Shown: piece after piece, positions 54,001 through 62,578 of the stretch
How positions within the stretch are numbered: the stretch's first letter is position 1
How the letters are laid out: the number at the start of each line of letters is the position of its first letter
DNA from: JACMQX01 sp040385105
GTDB lineage: Bacteria > Pseudomonadota > Gammaproteobacteria > Burkholderiales > Burkholderiaceae_C
Direction of reading: 5' to 3'
Assembly (NCBI GenBank): GCA_040385105.1
Contig: JAZKHY010000016.1
Location: 1 to 64,000 of the forward strand
Length of the DNA stretch: 64,000 nt
Made by a program: the position numbers and the translations under genes
Notes under the pieces: generated by a model
Database searches by the model: none
What the model was told of the DNA's origin: nothing
Seen by the model: only the letters and a program-made list of their open reading frames with translations

Positions 54001-54726
54001 TTAATGGGGTGCTGCCGCGTGGGCCTGCACGCGCGCCAGCCAGCCGCGCATGAGTGCTGTCACTTCAGCGGGCCGCTCCAGCGGCGCGAGGTGGCCTGTT
54101 GCCGGCAGCAGGTGCAGCTGCGCACCGGGAATGGCCGCTGCCATCTCTTCGCTCAGCTTTGCAGGCGCCACCTTGTCGTCCATGCCGCCGATCACCAGCA
54201 CGGGGCAATCGATCGACGCCAGCAGGCTGCGGCTGTCGGGCCGGTCCATCACGGCCTGCGACTGGCGCACAAACGCCTCTGCGCCGACGCGGTTCATCAT
54301 CGACTGCACGGCATCCACCAGCGCCGCATCGGCCTGGCGCTCCGCGGGCAGCATGAACTGGATCAGCGTGGCCGTGACGCGAGGGAAGTCGCGCCCGGCC
54401 AGCACCATCATCTTCTCGCGGCCCGGCTTGCCCTCCGGCGTCTCGGGCCTAGCCTGCGTGTTGATGAGGGCCAGGCCCAGCACCCGGTCCGCTGCGCGCC
54501 GTATCACCTCAAAAGCCACGAAGCCGCCGAGCGAGAAGCCGGCGACGGCGAAAGGGCCGGGCGGCATGGCGGCAATGGCGTCGTCGGCCATGGCGGCGAT
54601 GCCGGCCTGTTGCGAGACGTCGGCCACATGCACGCCGGCCTGCGCGCCGAGCGCGTCGGTTTGGGCGCGCCAGAGCGCCGCGTCGTTGAGGGTGCCGGGC
54701 AGCAGGAGCAGGGGAATGCGGTTCAT
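54001..54726 (-). CDS. Alpha/beta hydrolase 2
   Basis: 241 residues, paralogue of the hydrolase at 44017-44718. LLLLPGTLNDAALWRAQTDA, nucleophile Ser65 in VAGFSLGGFV, the shared RPETPEG block, Asp in IGGMDDKVAPA and His in ATGHLAPLE. It probably hydrolyses an ester or thioester from the same pathway. It lies 15 bases after the ligase gene and 16 bases before the Bug gene. Confidence 0.87.
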   Translation of the reverse strand: MNRIPLLLLPGTLNDAALWRAQTDALGAQAGVHVADVSQQAGIAAMADDAIAAMPPGPFAVAGFSLGGFVAFEVIRRAADRVLGLALINTQARPETPEGKPGREKMMVLAGRDFPRVTATLIQFMLPAERQADAALVDAVQSMMNRVGAEAFVRQSQAVMDRPDSRSLLASIDCPVLVIGGMDDKVAPAKLSEEMAAAIPGAQLHLLPATGHLAPLERPAEVTALMRGWLARVQAHAAAPH

Positions 54727-54741
54727 CTGGATTGCAAGGGT

Positions 54742-56502
54742 TCAGGTGCCGTGTACGGGTTCAGGCGCAGGTGCCAGCTGCTCGCGCAGCACGCGCTTCA
54801 GAATCTTGCCGACAGGGTTGCGCGGCAGCGCGTCCAGCAGCACCAGCCGCTCCGGCAGCTTGTACACGGCGATGCGCTGCACGTCGCGCAAAAATGCCTT
54901 GAGCCCGTCCAGCGTGAGCGTCTCGCCGGCCTTCAGGACCACGCAGGCACAGACGCGCTCGCCCATGGCCTCGTCGGCATAGCCCACGATGGCGGCCTCG
55001 CGCACGGCAGGGTGGGCCAGGATCAGGTTCTCGACTTCTTCCGACGAGATGTTCATGCCGCCGCGGATCACCATGTCCTTGGAGCGGCCTGCGTAACGGT
55101 AGTACTGGCCGCGCTCGCCGCCGATCTCGAACAGGTCGCCGGTCTTGTAGTAACCCTGCGCGTCGAATGCGCGCGCGGTCAGCTCCGGTGCATTCCAGTA
55201 GCCGCTGAACACCGTTGCGCCCGCGTAGCGCAGCTCGCCGACACGGCCCGGCTCGTGGATGTCTTCGCCGGTTTCCAGGTCCACCAGGCGGGTCGATATC
55301 TTGCGGGTGGTAGACACATGCCAGTCAAAGCCCGCCACGCCTGCGCGCGGGAAGAAGCGGGCCCGCGTTCCAGGGTCCGGTACGTCGCGCGGCCCGCCGG
55401 TGAGGCTGGCGCCTTCGTTGGAGCCGAAGTGGTTGACGATGTCTACGCCGAAGCGCTCCTTGAAGCCCTGGACCAGCCACTGCGACAGCGGCGCCGAGCC
55501 CGAACCGATGGTGGCCAGGCGCTTGAAGTCGATGCCTTCGGCCAGCGCCTCGTTGTGCAGCAGCTGGCCAAGGATGGCCGGCGCGGCGATGGTGTAGTCA
55601 ATGGCTTCCTCCCGCAGCTGCTGCAGGAAGACGGCAAGGTCGAACGGCTGGTGCTGCACCACGGTGCCGGCGAGCACCAGCCAGGCGGCAAAGCCGGCCG
55701 ACAGGCCCGCCATGTTTACCAGCGGAAAGGGGCTGAGCATGCGGCAATGCGGCCGCAGGCCTGCGCCCTCAATGACGGTGGGGGCGAGCACCAGCCACTC
55801 GTTGTGGCTGCGCGGCACGCCCTTGGGCGCGGACTCGGTGCCCGACGTCCAGCATATGGTGAAGACATCGTTGGCGCTGATGGGCGTGCGCAGGACGTAG
55901 CTGTCGACCCTGCTGCGGCTGTCCAGGTCATCTGCTGCCGCCAGCAGCGGCGCCAGTGCCACGGTGCCCGGCGGCAGCGGCTCGCCCGGGGCCGCATCGG
56001 CGGCGGTGTCGCCGAAGGCATACACCGCCTGCAGTGACGGCTGGGTGGCGCGCAGCGCCTCGAACATTGCCGCATGCGCATGGCGGCCGATGCGCCGGCA
56101 GGTGATGGCGGCGCGGGCACCGGTGATGGACAGCACATGCGAGAGCTCATGCTCGCGGTACTGGATGGGCACCGGGCTCACGATGATGCCCAGCCGCGCG
56201 CAGGCCAGGTACACCACGAACTGCTCCACGCAGTTGGGCATCTGCAGCGCCACCACGTCGTCCTTGCCCAGGCCGCCGGCCAGCAGTACGCCGGCCAGGC
56301 GCATGACCTCGCCGTCAAGCTGCGCGTAGCTCAGGCTGCGCGGCGCGCCGTCGGTGAAGCTCGCGCGGTTGAAGGCGTCGGCCACGGCCGTGCGGCTGCC
56401 ATGCAGGGCCACATTGCCGCGAAAGACGCCGTCCAGCGTCTGCGTGCCCCACCAGCCGCTGGCCGTGCAGGCGTCGATCTTGTCTTGCGGAACAAGTATC
56501 AA
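54742..56502 (-). CDS. AMP-dependent acyl-CoA ligase (third)
   Basis: 586 residues. Paralogue of the ligase at 42278-44020: MILVPQDKIDACTASGWWGT, QMPNCVEQFVVYLACARLGI, CWTSGTESAPKGVPRSHNEW, NHFGSNEGASL, GYYKTGDLFEI, GRSKDMVIRGGMNISSEEVE, RNPVGKILKRVLRE. The central part (about 150-200) is less conserved than the rest, so substrate range may differ. It is divergent from the HxlR-type regulator gene, with start sites 82 bases apart. Confidence 0.9.
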   Translation of the reverse strand: MILVPQDKIDACTASGWWGTQTLDGVFRGNVALHGSRTAVADAFNRASFTDGAPRSLSYAQLDGEVMRLAGVLLAGGLGKDDVVALQMPNCVEQFVVYLACARLGIIVSPVPIQYREHELSHVLSITGARAAITCRRIGRHAHAAMFEALRATQPSLQAVYAFGDTAADAAPGEPLPPGTVALAPLLAAADDLDSRSRVDSYVLRTPISANDVFTICWTSGTESAPKGVPRSHNEWLVLAPTVIEGAGLRPHCRMLSPFPLVNMAGLSAGFAAWLVLAGTVVQHQPFDLAVFLQQLREEAIDYTIAAPAILGQLLHNEALAEGIDFKRLATIGSGSAPLSQWLVQGFKERFGVDIVNHFGSNEGASLTGGPRDVPDPGTRARFFPRAGVAGFDWHVSTTRKISTRLVDLETGEDIHEPGRVGELRYAGATVFSGYWNAPELTARAFDAQGYYKTGDLFEIGGERGQYYRYAGRSKDMVIRGGMNISSEEVENLILAHPAVREAAIVGYADEAMGERVCACVVLKAGETLTLDGLKAFLRDVQRIAVYKLPERLVLLDALPRNPVGKILKRVLREQLAPAPEPVHGT

Positions 56503-56530
56503 AAGTGTCTCCGTCGTGCAGGCAGATCGC

Positions 56531-56580
56531 TTGCATTATTGGACGCATTCTAATAACATCAAGTCTAGAAGTGCAAGTGA
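56531..56580 (+). promoter_or_regulatory. Promoter C of the tandem HxlR gene with a weaker operator-like block
   Basis: -35 TTGCAT (56531-56536), 17 bases, -10 TAACAT (56554-56559). One base later, AAGTCTAGAAGTGCAAGTGA (56561-56580) matches the promoter A/B block at 12 of 20 positions, including both ends (AAGT and AAGTGA). CTTGCA (56530-56535) and TGCAAG (56572-56577) form an inverted repeat. This could allow autoregulation; confidence is lower than for A and B. Confidence 0.5.
56535..56562 (-). promoter_or_regulatory. Predicted divergent promoter of the third ligase operon
   Basis: On the minus strand, TTGATG (56562-56557), 16 bases, AATAAT (56540-56535). It is nested inside promoter C on the other strand, so one bound regulator could control both directions. 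Confidence 0.5.
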
Positions 56581-56584
56581 AATC

Positions 56585-57616
56585 ATGAACGCCACAGATT
56601 CAGCAGAAGCCCAGGCCGTCGCAGACTCCGTAGAGGCTGCGCGGCGCCGCCACGAGCATGTGGCGCGCAATGCAGAGACCGTGTCGCACCACCTGCGCGG
56701 CACCTCGCTGAACCGCGCGCTGGACGCCATCGGCGACTGGTGGACGCAGCGCATCCTGCGCGAGGCTTTTCTCGGCGTGCGCAACTTTGACGGCTTCCAG
56801 GCGCAGCTGGCCATTCCGCGCCAGACGCTGAGCCAGCGCCTCAAAGGCCTGGTGGCCAACGGCATCTTTGACGTCTCGCGCGGCGGCTACCGGCTGACGC
56901 CGCGCGGCCTGGCGCTGTACCCCTGGGCGCTGATGGTCTGGCGCTGGAGCCGCAGGTGGGGCGGCCATGCCGGCCCGCGCCACCCGGCCGCGCTGGTGCA
57001 CCATGACTGCGGCCATGCCATGACGCCGGTGTTTGCCTGCGGCGCCTGCCATGCCGAAGTGACCCTGCGCGACATCGACTACGAGGCCACGCCTGCCCCG
57101 CGGCGAAGCGCCGCCGCGCCCATGGTGCGCGCCAAGCGCTGGACCGGCGGCAAGGCTGTGCTGGACGCGGCAGAAGCCGGCCAGAACATCGCCTTCATCA
57201 CGGCGGACCGCTGGACGCACCTGATCCTCAGCGCGGTCTTCCTGGGCTGCCGCAGCTTTGACCGGATGGAGCGCGAGATCGGCATCTCCACCAACATCCT
57301 GGCGCAGCGGCTGGCGCTGCTGGTGGAGTCCGGTTTCCTTGAAAAAAAACGCGCACCCACCGATGCGCGCCGCTATGTTTACAGCCTGACGCCGCGCAGC
57401 CGGGACGTGTTCCCGCTGACCATCTCGCTCGTGCAGTGGGCCGACGAATGGATCCCCGCCCCGGGCACCCCGCCCCTGGTGCGCTACCACCGCGCCTGTG
57501 GCGCGCGCCTGCATGCCAGCGTCATCTGCTCGCACTGCAGTGGCGCGCTCCACCCGCGCGCCGTTTCCTTCAAACCCCTGGACCTGCCGGAAAGCGGCAC
57601 ACCTCAAGGAGCCTGA
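56585..57616 (+). CDS. Tandem HxlR-type winged-helix regulator with two zinc ribbons (regulator 1)
   Basis: 343 residues built as an internal duplication. Each half has an HxlR-like winged helix (LDAIGDWWTQRILREAFLGV with PRQTLSQRLKGLVANGIF; then ITADRWTHLILSAVFLGCRS with STNILAQRLALLVESGFLEK). Each is followed by a Cys cluster of identical spacing: C142-x9-C152-x2-C155 and C305-x9-C315-x2-C318. HxlR proteins normally have one domain of about 110 residues and bind as dimers; this protein could bind as a pseudo-dimer. It is divergent from the third ligase operon and 1 base before oxygenase 2. It is the leading candidate for the shared operator. Confidence 0.82.
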   Translation: MNATDSAEAQAVADSVEAARRRHEHVARNAETVSHHLRGTSLNRALDAIGDWWTQRILREAFLGVRNFDGFQAQLAIPRQTLSQRLKGLVANGIFDVSRGGYRLTPRGLALYPWALMVWRWSRRWGGHAGPRHPAALVHHDCGHAMTPVFACGACHAEVTLRDIDYEATPAPRRSAAAPMVRAKRWTGGKAVLDAAEAGQNIAFITADRWTHLILSAVFLGCRSFDRMEREIGISTNILAQRLALLVESGFLEKKRAPTDARRYVYSLTPRSRDVFPLTISLVQWADEWIPAPGTPPLVRYHRACGARLHASVICSHCSGALHPRAVSFKPLDLPESGTPQGA

Positions 57617-57617
57617 C

Positions 57618-59120
57618 ATGAGCACTGCCACTGCAGAGTTGAACGCCGCCGCCATCCCGCCGGACCTGATGGAACGCATGGACCTGGAAGACCTGCCGCC
57701 GGTGCTCAAGGGCGCGTTCGAGCCGGTGACGCAGGAGCTGGACATCGCCAGCCTGGAAGTCATCGGCAAGGTGCCCGAGGACCTGAGCGGCGCGTACTTC
57801 CGCAACGGGCCGAACCGCAAGTTCGCCGCCGAGGGCCGCTACCACTGGTATGACGGCGACGGCATGGTGCATGCGGCTTACTTTGACAAGGGCAAGGTCC
57901 GCTATAAAAACCGCTGGATCGAAACCAACCCGCTGAAGGAAGAAGTGGAAGCCGGCCGCGCGCTGTGGAAGGGCCTGCAGGAGGCGCCGCGCCGCGACCG
58001 GCCCGACATGCCGCTGAAGAACACCTCCAATACCGACGTCATCTTCCACAACGGCAAGCTCGTGACCATGTGGTACCTGGCCGGCGGCATGTACCACGTG
58101 GACCCGTTCACCTTGGAGACACTGGGCACCGCCAGCTTTGAAGGCGCGCCCGACCTGCATGCATCGGCCCACTCCAAGGTGGACGAGCGCACCGGCGAGC
58201 TGCTGTTCTTTGACTACGGCAAGGAGTTCCCGTACATGCACTACGGCGTGATCGGCCGCGACGGCAGGCTCAAGCACAAGATACCGGTGCAGCTGCCCGG
58301 CCCGCGCCTGCCGCACGACATGGCCATCACCGAGCACTACACGGTGCTGCATGACTTCCCGCTGTTCTATGACCCCGAAGCATTGAAGGCCGGGCGCCAC
58401 AAGCTCAAGTTTGACCCTGCCATGCCGTCACGCTTTGCGGTGGTGCCGCGCTACGGCACACCGGAGCAGATCCGCTGGTTTGAGGCCAAGCCCAACTACA
58501 TGCTGCATGTGGCCAATGCCTGGGAAGAAAAGAACGCGGACGGCGACGATGAAGTGGTGATGATCGGCACGCCGTTCCGCATCCCGCGCGACCTGGCCGG
58601 CAATATCGAGGCCGAGAAGTTCGCCAAGATGTGGTCCATCATGTACCGCGACTTCCTGTACTACGAGTGGCGCTTCAACCTGCGCACCGGCCAGACCACC
58701 GAGCGCGTCGTCGACGACGTATTCTGCTCGGAGTTCCCGATGATCAACGCCCAGTACCAGGGCTTCAAGACACGCTACTCGTACAACATTGCAATGGTGC
58801 GCGAGAGCTACAAGCAGCCGCGATTTGCCGGCCTGATCAAGTACGACCTGCAAAAAGGCGTGGCCCAGGCCTGGAGCGAGGGCCGCGACTTTTTCTACAG
58901 CGAGGCGCCGTTTGCGCCGGCGGACAACCCGCAGAGCGAGGACCACGGTTACCTGGTCAGCTTTGTCTGGAACGCGCGCGAGAAGCGCTCCGAGATACAG
59001 GTGTTTGACGCGCGCAACTTCGGCGGCGGGCCGCTGGCGCAGATCATATTGCCGCACAAGGTGCCGCCGGGCTTCCATGCCACCTGGGTCAGCGGCGAGC
59101 GGCTCAGGCGCGGCTGGTGA
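57618..59120 (+). CDS. Carotenoid-cleavage-oxygenase family dioxygenase 2
   Basis: 500 residues, paralogue of the enzyme at 40820-42265 over its full length. Iron ligands: His185 (SAHSK), His233 (LPHDMA), His297 (YMLHVAN) and His487 (GFHATW). It has an N-terminal extension of about 20 residues (MSTATAELNAAAIPPDLMER) relative to oxygenase 1. Shared blocks include RNGPNRKF, KNTSNTDV, RLPHDMAITxxYT and EWRFNLRTGQT. AAGGAG lies 7 bases before the ATG at 57618. The two may cleave different olefins or the two halves of one substrate. Confidence 0.93.
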   Translation: MSTATAELNAAAIPPDLMERMDLEDLPPVLKGAFEPVTQELDIASLEVIGKVPEDLSGAYFRNGPNRKFAAEGRYHWYDGDGMVHAAYFDKGKVRYKNRWIETNPLKEEVEAGRALWKGLQEAPRRDRPDMPLKNTSNTDVIFHNGKLVTMWYLAGGMYHVDPFTLETLGTASFEGAPDLHASAHSKVDERTGELLFFDYGKEFPYMHYGVIGRDGRLKHKIPVQLPGPRLPHDMAITEHYTVLHDFPLFYDPEALKAGRHKLKFDPAMPSRFAVVPRYGTPEQIRWFEAKPNYMLHVANAWEEKNADGDDEVVMIGTPFRIPRDLAGNIEAEKFAKMWSIMYRDFLYYEWRFNLRTGQTTERVVDDVFCSEFPMINAQYQGFKTRYSYNIAMVRESYKQPRFAGLIKYDLQKGVAQAWSEGRDFFYSEAPFAPADNPQSEDHGYLVSFVWNAREKRSEIQVFDARNFGGGPLAQIILPHKVPPGFHATWVSGERLRRGW

Positions 59121-59158
59121 ACCGGTATTTCAACAAGACGACAAGACAAGCACCTGAC

Positions 59159-60166
59159 ATGACACATTTCAAGAAAAACCCCTTCAAGCTGCGCCTGCCG
59201 GTCTTTGCGGCGCCCATGTTCCTGATCTCCGGCCCCGAGCTGGTGCTGGCCGCCTGCAAGGCCGGCATCATCGGCGCCTTCCCGACGCCGAATGCGCGGC
59301 CCATCAATGTGCTGGATGACTGGATGAAGCAGATCACCGAGGGCCTGGCCCGCGCGCGTGACGAGCAGCCGGCAGACACCATCGGCCCCTGGTGCGCCAA
59401 CCTGGTCACGCATTCCACCAACACCCGCCTGGCGGAAGACCTGGCGCTGATCGCCAAATACAAGCCGCCGGTGGTGGTGACGGCGCTGGGCAGCCCCAAG
59501 CCGGCCATCGAGGTGGTGCACAGCTACGGCGGCCTGGTGTTTGCCGACGTCATCAACATCGGCCTGGCCAAGAAGGCTGTGGCCGCAGGCGCCGATGGGC
59601 TGGCCTGCGTGTCGGCCGGCGCGGGTGGGCACACCGGCATGCTGTCGCCGTTTGCCTTTGTCAGCGCGGTGCGCGACTTTTTTGACGGCTACGTCATCGT
59701 CGGCGGCGGCATCAGCGACGGCTGGGGTGTGGCCGGCGCCGTGGCCTCGGGCGCGGACTTTGTGTACATGGGCACGCGCTTCATACCGGTGGCCGAAAGC
59801 ATGGCGCCGCAGGCCTTCAAACAGATGGTGGTGGACTGCACGGTGGACGACCTGATCGTGAGCAGCGGCATCACCGGCACGCCGGCCAGCTGGCTCAAGC
59901 CATCACTGCATGCCCAGGGTATCGACACCAACAACATGCCCGACGCGCCGCAGCGCTCGTATGACAGCAACAAGGCCGTGACCGCCCGCAAGTGGGTGGA
60001 CGTCTGGGCCGCAGGGCAGGGCCTGGGCACCATCCGCGCGATCGAATCGGTGGGCGACGTGGTGGACAGGCTGGAGCAGGAATATGCGCAGGCCGCCAGG
60101 CGCATGGCCGGCCTGCCCTATACCAGGGCAGATGGCGCGGTGAAGGCCGAGGCCATCGCGGCCTGA
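59159..60166 (+). CDS. Nitronate monooxygenase (NPD/FabK-like) FMN enzyme
   Basis: 335 residues. The TIM-barrel FMN family is shown by LPVFAAPMFLISGPELVLAA, FPTPNARPINVLDDWMKQI, VVVTALGSPKPAIEVVHSYG, GADGLACVSAGAGGHTGMLS and ASGADFVYMGTRFIPVAES. The family includes nitronate monooxygenases and FabK/enoyl reductases. In this operon an enoyl- or ene-reductase role on a CoA ester is at least as likely as nitronate oxidation (inference). The ATG at 59159 is preferred; a GTG at 59117 overlapping the oxygenase stop would add 14 residues. Confidence 0.85.
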   Translation: MTHFKKNPFKLRLPVFAAPMFLISGPELVLAACKAGIIGAFPTPNARPINVLDDWMKQITEGLARARDEQPADTIGPWCANLVTHSTNTRLAEDLALIAKYKPPVVVTALGSPKPAIEVVHSYGGLVFADVINIGLAKKAVAAGADGLACVSAGAGGHTGMLSPFAFVSAVRDFFDGYVIVGGGISDGWGVAGAVASGADFVYMGTRFIPVAESMAPQAFKQMVVDCTVDDLIVSSGITGTPASWLKPSLHAQGIDTNNMPDAPQRSYDSNKAVTARKWVDVWAAGQGLGTIRAIESVGDVVDRLEQEYAQAARRMAGLPYTRADGAVKAEAIAA

Positions 60167-60198
60167 ACAGAACGCAGAACACAAGGAGACACAGCATC

Positions 60199-61416
60199 AT
60201 GACGCAGCCCACCTACATCCTCGGCGGCCACCAGACGGACTTTTCCAGGGCATGGTCGCGCAACGGCCAGGACATCTCCGACATGGTGCGCGCGTCCACG
60301 CTCGGCGCGCTGGAGGCGGCGAAGCTGGATGCATCGGCCATCCAGAGCATCCATGTGGGCAATGCCTTCGGCGAGATCCAGCGCCAGCAGGCGCACCTGG
60401 GTGCGATGGTCGCGCAGGTGGTGCCGGAACTGTGGGGCGTACCCGCCATGCGGCATGAGGGCGCCTGCGCCTCGTCGTCGCTGGGCGTGCTGGCCGCCAT
60501 GGCCGAGATCGAGGCCGGCCGCTATGACTGCGTGCTGGTGCTGGGTGTGGAGGAGTTCAAGAACACCGCGGGCGACGTGGCCTCGCAGAACCAGAACGCC
60601 GCCGCCTGGCAGGGCCATGAAGGCATTGACTGCAAGTTCATGTGGCCGGCCGCCTTTGGCCTGGTCGCACAGGAATACGACAAGCGCTACGGGCTGGACC
60701 GCAAGTACCTGAACCGCATTGCCGAGCTGAACTACGGCAACGCCAAACGCAACCCGCTGGCGCAGACGCGCAAGTGGCAGTTTGACGCGCTGAGCTTCAC
60801 CGACGACGACGAGGCCAACCCCGTCATCGAGCCCGGCACGCGGCGCCAGGACTGCGGGCAGATCACCGACGGCGCCTGCAGCATCGTGCTGGCGTCGGCC
60901 CGGTTTGTGAAAGAGCATGGGCTTGACGCCGGCAAGCTGCCGCGCATCTCCGGCTGGGGCCACCGCAACGCGGGCCTGCGCCTGAAAGACAAGCTGGAGC
61001 GCAGCGCCGGCCAGACGTATGTGATGCCGCATGTGCGCCAGACGATTGAAGACGCCTGGAAGCGTGCAGGCGTGGCCGGCATTGCCGACATGAGCGGCGT
61101 GGAAACACACGACTGCTTCACCACCACCGAATACATGGCCATTGACCACCTGGGCCTCACGCCCCCCGGCCAGAGCTGGCAGGCGGTGGAAGACGGCGTG
61201 ATCGAGCGCGGCGGCAAATGCCCGGTCAACATGAGCGGCGGCCTCATCGGCGCCGGCCACCCGGTAGGCGCCACCGGCACGCGCATGCTCTTCGACGCCG
61301 CAAAGCAGGTCACCGGCCAGGCCGGCGACTGCCAGATCGAAGGCGCCAAACGCATCCAGACCCTGAACATTGGCGGCTCCTGCGCAACGGTGGTAAGTTT
61401 CGTGGTGGAGAGATAG
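60199..61416 (+). CDS. SCP-x-type thiolase / acetyl-CoA acetyltransferase
   Basis: 405 residues. Catalytic residues are Cys90 (EGACASSSLG), His354 (GAGHPVGATG) and Cys395 (GGSCATVV). The sequence resembles the sterol-carrier-protein-x branch of thiolases (HVGNAFGEIQRQQAHLGAMV, GVETHDCFTTTEYMAIDHLG) rather than PhaA/FadA. These cleave 3-ketoacyl-CoA, often with branched or cyclic chains. It has AAGGAG 11 bases upstream. It is the terminal step expected after ligase and SDR; no enoyl-CoA hydratase or acyl-CoA dehydrogenase is present in the window. Confidence 0.9.
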   Translation: MTQPTYILGGHQTDFSRAWSRNGQDISDMVRASTLGALEAAKLDASAIQSIHVGNAFGEIQRQQAHLGAMVAQVVPELWGVPAMRHEGACASSSLGVLAAMAEIEAGRYDCVLVLGVEEFKNTAGDVASQNQNAAAWQGHEGIDCKFMWPAAFGLVAQEYDKRYGLDRKYLNRIAELNYGNAKRNPLAQTRKWQFDALSFTDDDEANPVIEPGTRRQDCGQITDGACSIVLASARFVKEHGLDAGKLPRISGWGHRNAGLRLKDKLERSAGQTYVMPHVRQTIEDAWKRAGVAGIADMSGVETHDCFTTTEYMAIDHLGLTPPGQSWQAVEDGVIERGGKCPVNMSGGLIGAGHPVGATGTRMLFDAAKQVTGQAGDCQIEGAKRIQTLNIGGSCATVVSFVVER

Positions 61417-61504
61417 ACGCCCCCCGAAGCGGCCTGACGGCCGCCTCCCCCCACTGGGGGGCAATGCAGCGGCCCGGCAAAGCCGGTTCCGCGCATTCCC
61501 GAAT
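61417..61504. repeat. GC-rich intergenic palindromic repeat, copy 2 (inverted)
   Basis: Reverse complement of the copy at 52911-53000, with an expanded GGCGGCCGTCAGGCCGC hairpin next to the GGGGGGCGTC end. It begins immediately after the thiolase stop codon, so its polarity relative to the upstream gene is the same as in the other copies. Confidence 0.88.
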
Positions 61505-61541
61505 TTGCTGAGGCAATACACCGGCGAGAATCGTGGCATCC

Positions 61542-62480
61542 ATGTCCGCACCTGACCTAGATCTCACTCGCGACGCACTTGCCTCCAGCACCCTCAGCCA
61601 CGGCCTGCAGGTTATCGGCGACCGCTGGACGGTCGCGTTGCTGCTCGGCGCCTTCCTTGGCGTGCGGAAGTTCGACGACTGGCAGGCCCGGCTCAATATC
61701 CCGCGCCACACCCTGACCGAGCGCCTCAAGGCCCTGACCGACCTCGGCCTGCTGCGCCAGCGGCCCTACCAGGAGCGGCCGGTGCGCATGGCCTACCACC
61801 TGACCGGCAAGGGCCTGGAGCTCTACCCGCAGGTGTTGATGATGTGGGTCTGGGCGCGCCGCTGGGGCGCCACGCAGGTGACGCTGCCGCCGCGCCTGGT
61901 GCACAAGCCCTGCGGCCATGTGTTCTCGCCGCAGATGGCCTGCTCGCACTGCGAGGAAAAGGTCGGCGTCAACGACCTGACGTTTTCACTGAAGATCAAC
62001 CCGGCGCTCCGGCCCCAGCCCGCAGCACGCCAGCGTGCGCCGCGCCTGTCGGCCGTGGCCCAGGGCGCGGACGGCCAGTCGGCCCTGGCGCTGCGGGTGG
62101 ACCGCTGGGCGCTGATGATCGTGTCGGCCGTGCTGCTGGGCTGCCACCATTTTGACCAGCTGAGCCATGTGCTGGGCATCGGCAGCAGCGTGCTCGCGCG
62201 GCGCCTGGCCGGCATGGTGGACTCCGGGCTGCTGCTGTGCCAGGCCGACATGAACGACGCCCGCCGCAAGATCTACCGCCTGACACCCGCCAGCCGCGAC
62301 CTCTTTGGTTACATCATCTGCTTTTCCAGCTGGGTCAGCCGCCACCACCTGCAACAGCCCAACTCCATCCGCTCGGCCCACAAGGCCTGCGGCCAGCCCT
62401 TTGTGCCGCAGGTGGTCTGCAGCCACTGCCGCGAGCCGCTCAGGCCCTGGGATGTAAGCTTTGAATCCGCAGGGGATTGA
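61542..62480 (+). CDS. Tandem HxlR-type winged-helix regulator with two zinc ribbons (regulator 2)
   Basis: 312 residues, paralogue of the regulator at 56585-57616 with the same four-part layout. Half 1: LQVIGDRWTVALLLGAFLGV, PRHTLTERLKALTDLGLLRQ, Cys cluster C124-x9-C134-x2-C137 (ending CSHC). Half 2: LRVDRWALMIVSAVLLGCHH, GSSVLARRLAGMVDSGLLLC, Cys cluster C283-x9-C293-x2-C296 (again CSHC). The ATG at 61542 is used; an in-frame GTG is 3 codons earlier. It follows the repeat after the thiolase gene, on the same strand, so it may be read from the same transcript or its own promoter. Confidence 0.82.
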   Translation: MSAPDLDLTRDALASSTLSHGLQVIGDRWTVALLLGAFLGVRKFDDWQARLNIPRHTLTERLKALTDLGLLRQRPYQERPVRMAYHLTGKGLELYPQVLMMWVWARRWGATQVTLPPRLVHKPCGHVFSPQMACSHCEEKVGVNDLTFSLKINPALRPQPAARQRAPRLSAVAQGADGQSALALRVDRWALMIVSAVLLGCHHFDQLSHVLGIGSSVLARRLAGMVDSGLLLCQADMNDARRKIYRLTPASRDLFGYIICFSSWVSRHHLQQPNSIRSAHKACGQPFVPQVVCSHCREPLRPWDVSFESAGD

Positions 62481-62578
62481 CCGCCACACGTCGCAAAGGC
62501 CTAGGGCGTGGCGCGCTGTGCACCTACAAATTATTTTTCACCGGGGTTCACGATGATCCTTCAACCCAAGGAGACTTC

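Noticed and set aside
53755..56037. 760-codon plus-strand frame
   Set aside because: Antisense shadow of the Bug, hydrolase and third ligase genes; compositionally biased.
52911..61504. Composite transposon bounded by inverted copies of the GC-rich repeat
   Set aside because: The inverted orientation is explained by each copy sitting at the 3' end of a gene with fixed polarity; a third copy lies at 8657-8731, and no transposase or target duplication is visible.
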